A stretch of 5,204 bases of DNA from an uncultured Litorivicinus sp. (GTDB taxonomy: Bacteria > Pseudomonadota > Gammaproteobacteria > Pseudomonadales > Litorivicinaceae), in contig CALKMT010000026.1 in assembly GCA_938091715.1 (NCBI GenBank), forward strand, positions 1 through 5,204, in the 5' to 3' direction. Below, one piece after another: positions 1 through 5,204 of this stretch. Every line of letters begins with the position of its first letter. Within the stretch, counting starts at the first letter, position 1. The notes under the pieces were generated by a model that was given only the letters and a program-made list of their open reading frames with translations, was not told the DNA's origin and did no database searches. A program made the position numbers and the translations under genes.

Positions 1-2286
1 CAACTTGTCATAGCTGACCCCGTGAAAGCTGGGGGTCAGTTGCGCGATCTCGTCCATGATTTCGCTGGGGTGCTGGTAGTCCATGGGATAGCCCAGGGCC
101 TGGGCCAGGGCTTGGGTTACCTGCCAGTCGGCCATTCCTGCCACCGGCGGCATGACCTGGCGAACCCGGTTGATGCGGCGTTCGGCGTTGGTAAAGGTCC
201 CGTCCTTTTCCAAAAAGGTCGAGCCCGGCAGCAGCACATGAGCGAACTTGGCGGTTTCGTTTAAAAAGATGTCCTGAACGATCAGGCAATCCAGTGACCG
301 CAACGCCGCCTCGACGTGCTGGGTGTTGGGATCGGACTGGGCAATGTCCTCGCCCTGGACGTACATGCCCTTGAATTCCCCAGCAATCGCGGCGTCGAAC
401 ATGTTCGGAATGCGCAGCCCCGGATGGGGGTCGATCGAGACGCCCCAATTGGCCTCAAAACGCGCCCGTGCGGTGCTGTCGCTGACGTGTTGATAGCCGG
501 GTAACTCGTGGGGAAAGCTGCCCATGTCACAGGCGCCTTGAACGTTGTTCTGGCCCCGCAAGGGATTCACGCCGACGCCTTCACGGCCAATGTTGCCGGT
601 CGCCAGCGCCAAGTTGGCAATGCCCATGACCATGGTGCTGCCCTGGCTGTGCTCGGTTACGCCAAGTCCATAATAAATCGCGCCATTACGCCCCTGGCCA
701 AAGACCCGGGCGGCCTGGCGGACCAGCTCCGCATCCACCCCGGTGTGCGCGGCCATGGCCTCGGGGCTTTGATCCGGCTGGGTAATAAAGTCGCGCCACT
801 TTTGATAGGCCACGGGATCGCAGCGGTTGGCCACAAACTCAGCGTCCTCATAGCCCTCGGTCACGATCACGTGGGCAATGGCATTAATCATGGCGACGTT
901 GGTGCCCGGGCGCAGCGGCAGGTGATGGGCGGGGCCGGCACCTGGGGTGGTCAACAAGTCGATGGCCCGGGGATCGATGACGATCAGCTGGGCGCCTTCG
1001 CGCAACCGGCGGCGCATGGCACTGGCAAACACCGGGTGGGCGTCTGTCGGGTTGGCGCCGACCACAATCATGACGTCGGTGTCGCGAATCGAGTCAAAGG
1101 TCTGGGTGCCAGCGGACTCGCCCAGGGTCATCTTCAAGCCATAGCCGGTGGGGCTGTGACAGACCCGAGCGCAGGTGTCGGTGTTGTTGTTGCCAAACCC
1201 GGCACGGATCAACTTTTGCACCAGGTAGGTTTCTTCGTTGGTGCAGCGGCTGCTGGTAATGCCGCCAATGGAGTGCTGGCCGTAATGGGCCTGCACGTCG
1301 CGCAGGCGTTTGGCAGCAAAGGACAGCGCCTCGTCCCACTCGACCTCTTGCCAGGGTTCGTTGATGTCGTTACGAATCATCGGCTTGGTGATGCGGTCTT
1401 TGTGCGTGGCATAGCCAAAGGCAAAGCGGCCTTTGACGCAACTGTGGCCGTGGTTGGCGTCACCGCCCTTGTACGGGACCATGCGAATCAGTTGGTCGCC
1501 CTTCATTTCGGCTTTGAAGCTGCAGCCGACGCCGCAATAGGCACAGGTGGTGACCTTGGAATGCTCCGGCACGCCGTGCTCGATCACGCTGTTTTCCATC
1601 AGGGTCGCGGTCGGGCAGGCCTGGACACAGGCGCCACAACTGACGCACTCCGAGTCCATAAAGTCCTGGCCCCCGGCGCTGACCTTGGAATCAAAGCCGC
1701 GGCCATCGATGGTCAGGGCGAAGGTGCCCTGGACTTCGCTGCAGGCCCGCACGCAGCGGCTGCAAACGATGCATTTGCTGGCATCAAAGGTGAAGTAGGG
1801 GTTGGATTGGTCTTTCTCGGCGGTCAGATGGTTCTCGCCCTCAAACCCGTAGCGCACTTCGCGCAGTCCCACGGCGCCGGCCATGTCCTGCAATTCGCAG
1901 TCGCCGTTGGCCGGACAGGTCAGGCAGTCCAGCGGGTGATCCGAGATGTACAGCTCCATCACGTTGCGTCGCAGCTTGGCGATGTCGCCATCCTGGGTGG
2001 TGACCTGCATGCCGTTCTCGACCGGGGTGGTGCAGCTGGCGGGCATGCCCCGGCGGCCTTCTACCTTGACCGCACACAGCCGGCACGAGCCAAAGGCCTC
2101 TAGGTTGTCGCTGGCGCACAGTTTCGGAATGTTGATGTCCGCCAGGGCTGCGGCCCGCAGGATGCTGGTGCCGGCCTGGACGCGGATCTGCTGACCGTCG
2201 ATGGTCACATCGACCATCTGATCGCTGCCCCGGGGGGCAGGAGTGCCCAGATCCTTGTCGCTGTTGGGGTTGAAATGCTTGATCAT
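1..2286 (-). CDS. fdsA: NAD-dependent formate dehydrogenase, alpha (catalytic) subunit FdsA, 3'-truncated by window edge
   Basis: Catalytic subunit of the cytoplasmic FdsABG complex: it oxidises formate to CO2 at a bis-MGD molybdenum (or tungsten) centre and passes electrons to FdsB. The frame is open for 762 codons from ATG at 2286 to the window edge; family members are about 960 residues, so roughly 200 C-terminal residues, including most of the C-terminal MGD-binding domain, lie outside. Visible in order: NuoG-like [2Fe-2S] domain (C57, C68, C71, C85); His-ligated [4Fe-4S] motif (H117, C121, C124, C130); two ferredoxin-type clusters (C172, C175, C178, C182 and C214, C217, C220, C224); the proximal [4Fe-4S] motif (C248, C251, C255, C283) followed by K285; then the molybdopterin oxidoreductase core. 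The motif ARVCHSPT gives the metal-ligand C376 (TGT, not a selenocysteine TGA) and H377; R577 lies in NPLRGQNNVQG. The C-to-R spacing of 201 equals that of R. capsulatus Cys386/Arg587. The start overlaps the fdsB stop (ATGA) and follows GGAGG. The N-terminal DLGTPA is typical of the family. Confidence 0.97.
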   Translation of the reverse strand, partial: MIKHFNPNSDKDLGTPAPRGSDQMVDVTIDGQQIRVQAGTSILRAAALADINIPKLCASDNLEAFGSCRLCAVKVEGRRGMPASCTTPVENGMQVTTQDGDIAKLRRNVMELYISDHPLDCLTCPANGDCELQDMAGAVGLREVRYGFEGENHLTAEKDQSNPYFTFDASKCIVCSRCVRACSEVQGTFALTIDGRGFDSKVSAGGQDFMDSECVSCGACVQACPTATLMENSVIEHGVPEHSKVTTCAYCGVGCSFKAEMKGDQLIRMVPYKGGDANHGHSCVKGRFAFGYATHKDRITKPMIRNDINEPWQEVEWDEALSFAAKRLRDVQAHYGQHSIGGITSSRCTNEETYLVQKLIRAGFGNNNTDTCARVCHSPTGYGLKMTLGESAGTQTFDSIRDTDVMIVVGANPTDAHPVFASAMRRRLREGAQLIVIDPRAIDLLTTPGAGPAHHLPLRPGTNVAMINAIAHVIVTEGYEDAEFVANRCDPVAYQKWRDFITQPDQSPEAMAAHTGVDAELVRQAARVFGQGRNGAIYYGLGVTEHSQGSTMVMGIANLALATGNIGREGVGVNPLRGQNNVQGACDMGSFPHELPGYQHVSDSTARARFEANWGVSIDPHPGLRIPNMFDAAIAGEFKGMYVQGEDIAQSDPNTQHVEAALRSLDCLIVQDIFLNETAKFAHVLLPGSTFLEKDGTFTNAERRINRVRQVMPPVAGMADWQVTQALAQALGYPMDYQHPSEIMDEIAQLTPSFHGVSYDKL

Positions 2287-3797
2287 TGTTCGGCCTCCGC
2301 GGCTGCAAAGTCGTCGGGAAAGTGGACCAGGGCACTGCGCACCGGAAAGGGTGTCATGCCGCCCATGGCGCATAGGGATCCCAGCTCCATGGTGTCACAT
2401 AAATCGTGCAATAAATCGGTGTTCTGTTGTGGGTTTTCGCCCGCGCAGATGCGGTCGATGACCTCGACTCCCCGGGTGCTGCCGATGCGGCAGGGGGTGC
2501 ACTTGCCACAGGATTCCGCGGCACAGAATTCCATGCTGAAGCGGGCCTGCTCGGCCATATTGACTTGATCGTCAAAGACCACCACACCGCCGTGCCCCAG
2601 GACCGCGTTTTTCTCGGCAAAGGCCTCGTAGTCCATGGGCGTATCCCAGTCGTGCTCGGCCAGATACGCGCCCAGTGGCCCGCCGGCTTGAATGGCTCGC
2701 ATGGGACGGCCGCTGGCGGTGCCGCCGCCAAAGTCCTCGACGATCTCGCGCAGGCTGATGCCGAAATCAATCTCGATCAGGCCGCCCTGGGCAATGTTGC
2801 CTGCCAATTGAATGGGCAGGGTGCCGCGACTGCGGCCAAAGCCGCACTGCTGATAGGCGTCCGGGCCCTGGGCCAGGATAAAGGGCACCGCGGACAGGGA
2901 CAGTACGTTGTTGACCACCGTGGGCTGGCCAAACAGGCCTTTCAGGGCTGGCAGTGGGGGTTTGGAGCGCACTAGGCCGCGCTTGCCCTCCAAGGACTCG
3001 AGCAGGCTGGTTTCTTCGCCACAGATATAGGCATCCGCGCCCAGTCGAACCTCTAGGTCAAAGGCCTGGCCGCTGCCCTGTATGTCGGCCCCCAACCAGC
3101 CGTCGGTGTAGCAGTTCTCGATCGCGGCGCGCAGGATCCGATCGGCCAGCGGGTATTCCCGGCGCAGATAGATGTAGCCCTGATTCGCCCCGACCGCCAG
3201 GCCGGCAATGATCATGCCCTCGATCAGCTGATAGGGGTCGCACTCCATGACCAGACGATCGGCAAAGGTGCCACTGTCGCCCTCGTCGGCATTGCACACG
3301 ATGTACTTTTGCGTGCCGGGAGCATCCAGCACGGTTTGCCATTTGATGCCGGTCGGGAAGGCCGCGCCACCACGCCCACGCAAACCACTATTTTTTACAT
3401 CTGAAACAATGCCTTGTGGCGTTTTGTTAATCGCATTTATAAGTCCGTCAAAGCCCCCTGTCTCGCGATAATCCGCCAGCGACAGGGGATCGATCTTGCC
3501 GATCCGGGCAAAGGTCAGACGGTTTTGCTTGGCCAGGTAGGGGTGCGATTCAATGTCGCCCAAGCGCTTGGGGTGGGCGCCGCCGGCCAGTAACTCGGGG
3601 GTCACCTCGCCGAGCTCCAATGGGCCATAGGCAATCCGCCCCTGAGGCGTGTCGACCTCGATCAGGGGTTCGAGCCAAAACAGGCCCCGGGTGCCGTTTC
3701 GTTTAATCGTCACCTCGGGATCCAGGGCGCGAATCTCGTCGGCAATCTGGTTAGCGCCCAGGCTGATGGCGGTGGTGTCGCAGGGCACATAGATCAT
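2283..3797 (-). CDS. fdsB: NAD-dependent formate dehydrogenase, beta (diaphorase) subunit FdsB
   Basis: FMN- and NAD(H)-binding subunit that passes electrons from the FdsA clusters to NAD+. It is 504 residues, close to family length (about 500-520). Residues 1 to about 90 form the N-terminal domain seen in FdsB (VTIKRNGTRGLFWLEPLIEV region), which lacks a cluster Cys set. A NuoF-like core follows: glycine-rich GLRGRGGAAFPTG at 138-150, NADEGDSGTFADR at 169-181 (FMN site) and GEETSLLESLEGKRG at 260-274. The C-terminal [4Fe-4S] motif is ESCGKCTPCR with C430, C433 and C436, plus C476 in SLCAMGG; this corresponds to the NuoF N3 cluster. The FdsB-type N-terminus and the fdsG/fdsA neighbours separate it from respiratory complex I NuoF. 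The gene overlaps fdsG and fdsA by 4 bp each. Two stretches (about 3381-3450 and 2398-2437) are markedly AT-rich with rare codons but leave the frame and motifs intact. Confidence 0.97.
   Translation of the reverse strand: MIYVPCDTTAISLGANQIADEIRALDPEVTIKRNGTRGLFWLEPLIEVDTPQGRIAYGPLELGEVTPELLAGGAHPKRLGDIESHPYLAKQNRLTFARIGKIDPLSLADYRETGGFDGLINAINKTPQGIVSDVKNSGLRGRGGAAFPTGIKWQTVLDAPGTQKYIVCNADEGDSGTFADRLVMECDPYQLIEGMIIAGLAVGANQGYIYLRREYPLADRILRAAIENCYTDGWLGADIQGSGQAFDLEVRLGADAYICGEETSLLESLEGKRGLVRSKPPLPALKGLFGQPTVVNNVLSLSAVPFILAQGPDAYQQCGFGRSRGTLPIQLAGNIAQGGLIEIDFGISLREIVEDFGGGTASGRPMRAIQAGGPLGAYLAEHDWDTPMDYEAFAEKNAVLGHGGVVVFDDQVNMAEQARFSMEFCAAESCGKCTPCRIGSTRGVEVIDRICAGENPQQNTDLLHDLCDTMELGSLCAMGGMTPFPVRSALVHFPDDFAAAEAEQ
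2294..2298 (-). promoter_or_regulatory. Shine-Dalgarno sequence of fdsA
   Basis: The minus strand reads GGAGG, 7 nt before the fdsA ATG at 2286. It lies within the last codons of fdsB and supports this start and translational coupling of the two genes. Confidence 0.8.
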
Positions 3798-4279
3798 GAT
3801 TGGATCTCCAGGGCCTGATGGCGCAGGGCATCCATTAAATGATCGGCCTTGTCCGGGGTGACCCGGGCGGCGACCTGGTCATCGATCAGCAGGTTCGGCC
3901 CACAGGCGCAGTTGCCTAAACAATAAACCGGCTCCAGCGTGATTTCGTTGTCCGGGGTGGTCTGGTGATAGTCGATACCCAACGAGGACTTCAGGTGGCT
4001 TTCTAGTGCCCGCGAGCCCCGGGCCTGGCAGGCTTCGGCGCGACAGACCTGAACCACATGGGCGCCTGCGGGCTGACGGCGGTAGTGGTGATAAAAGCTG
4101 ATCACCCCGTCGACCTCGGCGCGGCTGACTTGCAGGGCTTGGGCCACCACCGCAACGGAATTGGCCGGCAGGTAGCCAAAGCGATCTTGGATGGCGTGCA
4201 ACACCGGCAGCATCGCCCCCGGCAAGTCCTGGTGCGGTTGAATGGCGTCGCGGATGTCGTCGTCGCTGATCGTCAGCAT
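3794..4279 (-). CDS. fdsG: NAD-dependent formate dehydrogenase, gamma subunit FdsG (NuoE-like)
   Basis: Small [2Fe-2S] subunit that sits with FdsB in the diaphorase part of the complex, homologous to NuoE/HoxE. From the ATG at 4279 it is 161 residues, normal for the family. An N-terminal helical region contains the family-typical LPVLHAIQDRFGYLP and VDGVISFYHHY stretches. The thioredoxin-like domain follows, with four cluster ligands in a C-x4-C-x35-C-x3-C pattern (VCRAEAC and CLGNCACGPN; C79, C84, C120, C124 in this numbering). The frame also offers a GTG at 4288, three codons upstream. I chose ATG because a GAG lies 8 nt before it, while the GTG has no purine-rich sequence at the right distance. 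It is the first gene of the fds set, and its stop overlaps the fdsB start (ATGA). Function is secure from motifs and context; the start is uncertain by 9 bp. Confidence 0.96.
   Translation of the reverse strand: MLTISDDDIRDAIQPHQDLPGAMLPVLHAIQDRFGYLPANSVAVVAQALQVSRAEVDGVISFYHHYRRQPAGAHVVQVCRAEACQARGSRALESHLKSSLGIDYHQTTPDNEITLEPVYCLGNCACGPNLLIDDQVAARVTPDKADHLMDALRHQALEIQS
3806..3809 (-). promoter_or_regulatory. Shine-Dalgarno sequence of fdsB
   Basis: The minus strand reads GGAG (TGGAG with the preceding base), 8 nt before the fdsB ATG at 3797, within the last codons of fdsG. It supports the chosen start, which overlaps the fdsG stop as ATGA. Confidence 0.7.
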
Positions 4280-4287
4280 GTTGGTCA

Positions 4288-4290
4288 CTC
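4288..4290 (-). promoter_or_regulatory. Weak Shine-Dalgarno sequence favouring ATG 4279 for fdsG
   Basis: GAG on the minus strand (within TGAGT) lies 8 nt upstream of ATG 4279. It overlaps the alternative GTG start (4286-4288), so it can serve only the ATG. The match is short, unlike the clear sites of fdsB and fdsA. Confidence 0.35.
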
Positions 4291-4291
4291 A

Positions 4292-4302
4292 GTTATCGTT
4301 AT
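4292..4302 (-). repeat. Tandem ATAACGATAAC just upstream of fdsG
   Basis: The minus strand has two copies of ATAAC separated by G, ending 12 nt before ATG 4279. It is an AT-rich patch at the ribosome-loading region and may keep the initiation region unstructured. No function is shown by the sequence. Confidence 0.3.
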
Positions 4303-4330
4303 GGGGCCAGTGTATCGGCCGGGTTTTCGC

Positions 4331-4352
4331 CTGACCTGCCCAATGGCGTCAG
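4331..4352. repeat. Inverted repeat CTGAC-N12-GTCAG, candidate regulator-binding site
   Basis: CTGAC (4331-4335) and GTCAG (4348-4352) are perfect 5-bp inverted half-sites about two helical turns apart from centre to centre. A second overlapping pair, GACCT (4333-4337) and AGGTC (4355-4359), is also present. LysR-type dimers bind interrupted dyads near the promoters they control, so this is a candidate site. It does not fit the classic T-N11-A spacing well, and a 5-bp dyad can occur by chance. Confidence 0.3.
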
Positions 4353-4364
4353 AAAGGTCGTTCC

Positions 4365-5204
4365 TCAAGAAATCTGGTGGCTAAGGCCCACGCCACTAAA
4401 GCGCTCGTCAAAGGCCAGGTCGGTAAAATCCTGACAGGCCTGTGAAGGTTTGCTTTGCGTGTGCAGTTTTAGGTAGCGGAATCGAGCCGGCGCAATCGGC
4501 ACAAAGGTCAGCTCGGGATCCCCGCGCACGGTGAGCTCGGGCAGCACCGTGATGCCGACGCCCTGCCGGATCAGGGTCAACAGCGAAGGCGTGCTGAACA
4601 CTCGAGTGCTGGAGGCTCGGTCGAGCGCTTGCAGATCCTGGTGCTCGCTGCGCTGGCACAGCTGGTTCGAAATCAGTGCCGTGTCCACCACCTGGGCCAG
4701 AGTCAGATGATCGTGCTCGGCCAAGGGATGGCTGCGCGGCAGGACCCAGCCCAGCCGGTCGTTGACCCAGGGGTTGTCGACCGGACGTTCGTGCGAGCGC
4801 ACCACCAAATCAAGGCGCTGGGTGTCTAGGGCGTCCTGCAGGGCGTTGCTGTCCTGGTCGCGGATTTCCAGATGGACGTCGGGATACAGGCGTTGAAACT
4901 CGGCCAGCAGTGGCGGCAACAGGTGCTGCATAGCCGAGGGCACCGCGCCGATACGCAGGGTTTGCCCCTCGGCCTCGACGTGATCGCGAATGGTTTGCAC
5001 GCTGGCATCAAAGCTGGCCAGGTTGCGGCGGGCTTCTTTTAGCACCAGGCGGCCCAAATCGGTCAGGTGCGTTTTGCGATCCGATTCAAACAGGCGCCCG
5101 CCAATGTCCCGCTCTAACTGGCGCAGGGACATGGACACCCCAGAGGGGGTCTTGCCCAGCCGTTCGGCCGCGCGTACCAAGTTTTTCGAGTCCGCCAATA
5201 CGGC
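4365..5204 (-). CDS. LysR-type transcriptional regulator, 5'-truncated by window edge; possible FdsR-like regulator
   Basis: DNA-binding regulator of the LysR family. The frame is open from the window edge for 279 codons to TGA at 4365. A TTG at 5198 is an internal Leu codon, not the start: the frame continues upstream as AVLADSKN, matching the family's F-x-AV-A-E lead-in, so about 10-20 N-terminal residues are missing. Counting from the edge, residues about 3-35 hold the winged helix-turn-helix (AAERLGKTPSGVSMSLRQLE, then RLFES and LTDLGRLVL). A linker helix follows, then the effector-binding domain from about residue 83 (LRIGAVPS), with GVGITVLPEL at 215-224. The ligand cannot be read from the sequence. 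It lies immediately upstream of fdsG in the same direction. C. necator uses a LysR-type protein, FdsR, to control its fds operon, so the same role here is plausible but rests on position. Family identity is firm; target is inferred. Confidence 0.93.
   Translation of the reverse strand, partial: AVLADSKNLVRAAERLGKTPSGVSMSLRQLERDIGGRLFESDRKTHLTDLGRLVLKEARRNLASFDASVQTIRDHVEAEGQTLRIGAVPSAMQHLLPPLLAEFQRLYPDVHLEIRDQDSNALQDALDTQRLDLVVRSHERPVDNPWVNDRLGWVLPRSHPLAEHDHLTLAQVVDTALISNQLCQRSEHQDLQALDRASSTRVFSTPSLLTLIRQGVGITVLPELTVRGDPELTFVPIAPARFRYLKLHTQSKPSQACQDFTDLAFDERFSGVGLSHQIS

Larger units (their letters stand above)
4280..4364 (-). promoter_or_regulatory. Leader/control region between the LysR gene and fdsG
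   Basis: This 85-bp gap is the only non-coding DNA in the window and the likely place for any operon-proximal promoter. It contains an inverted repeat (4331-4352) and a short direct repeat (4292-4302). A poor -10-like TACACT on the minus strand (4309-4314) has no convincing -35 partner 16-18 bp upstream. I see no -24/-12 sigma-54 match and no hairpin followed by a T-run that would stop LysR transcription. Regulatory function is inferred from position. Confidence 0.4.

Noticed and set aside
508..2103. A 531-codon open frame on the plus strand
   Set aside because: It lies wholly antisense to fdsA, whose frame has a complete set of conserved motifs. Its product is an Ala/Gly/Val/His-rich composition typical of the reverse of GC-rich codons, with no recognisable domain. 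Long antisense frames are expected in GC-rich genes.
2427..2975. A 182-codon open frame on the plus strand opposite fdsB
   Set aside because: It is antisense to well-conserved fdsB sequence, shows no recognisable domain, and is explained by GC-rich codon bias.
2283..4288. Possibility that these are respiratory complex I genes nuoE-nuoF-nuoG
   Set aside because: The alpha subunit carries the formate dehydrogenase active site (ARVCHSPT with Cys-His, and NPLRGQNNVQG with the Arg), which NuoG lacks. FdsB has the extra N-terminal domain, and no other nuo genes are present.
4309..4314. TACACT as a sigma-70 -10 box for fdsG
   Set aside because: It matches only four of six consensus bases and has no acceptable -35 hexamer at 16-18 bp; TTGGGC upstream is 23 bp away. 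Not strong enough to call a promoter.
4305..4320. GGCC-N8-GGCC potential hairpin in the LysR-fdsG gap, considered as a terminator
   Set aside because: The stem is only 4 bp, the loop 8 nt, and no T-run follows on the minus strand.
5196..5198. TTG as the start codon of the LysR gene
   Set aside because: The same frame continues upstream to the window edge with residues that fit the conserved LysR N-terminus, and starting here would remove part of the helix-turn-helix domain.

Overview
The window carries four protein genes, all on the minus strand, so transcription runs from high to low coordinates: a LysR-type regulator (4365-5204, N-terminus outside the window), then fdsG (3794-4279), fdsB (2283-3797) and fdsA (1-2286, C-terminus outside the window). 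The last three encode the gamma, beta and alpha subunits of a soluble, molybdenum- or tungsten-dependent, NAD-linked formate dehydrogenase of the FdsABG type known from Cupriavidus necator and Rhodobacter capsulatus.

The fds genes are tightly coupled. fdsG/fdsB and fdsB/fdsA each overlap by the four bases ATGA, and each downstream gene has a Shine-Dalgarno sequence inside the end of the gene before it. About 85 bp without a clear terminator separate the LysR stop from fdsG. This gap holds a CTGAC-N12-GTCAG inverted repeat and a short ATAACGATAAC tandem, which are the only candidate regulatory elements seen. The usual accessory genes fdsC (FdhD-like sulfurtransferase) and fdsD would be expected to the left of position 1 but are not in view.

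The subunits together show an intact electron path. FdsA has the active-site Cys-His pair and distal Arg for formate oxidation at bis-MGD, four [4Fe-4S] motifs and one [2Fe-2S] motif. FdsB has the NuoF-like FMN/NAD(H) site and a [4Fe-4S] motif. FdsG has a NuoE-like [2Fe-2S] motif. The expected reaction is formate + NAD+ to CO2 + NADH, reversible in characterised family members. The LysR protein is a plausible FdsR-like regulator of the operon, by position only.

Base composition is GC-rich, with strong G/C preference at third codon positions. Together with the Fds gene set and a LysR neighbour this suggests a pseudomonad-type proteobacterium (beta or gamma), an inference that cannot be refined from this window. 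No RNA gene, mobile element or CRISPR array is visible, and I do not see a previously undescribed system. The least ordinary signals are two AT-rich, rare-codon islands inside fdsB and a LysR gene lying in the same direction as the operon rather than divergent from it.
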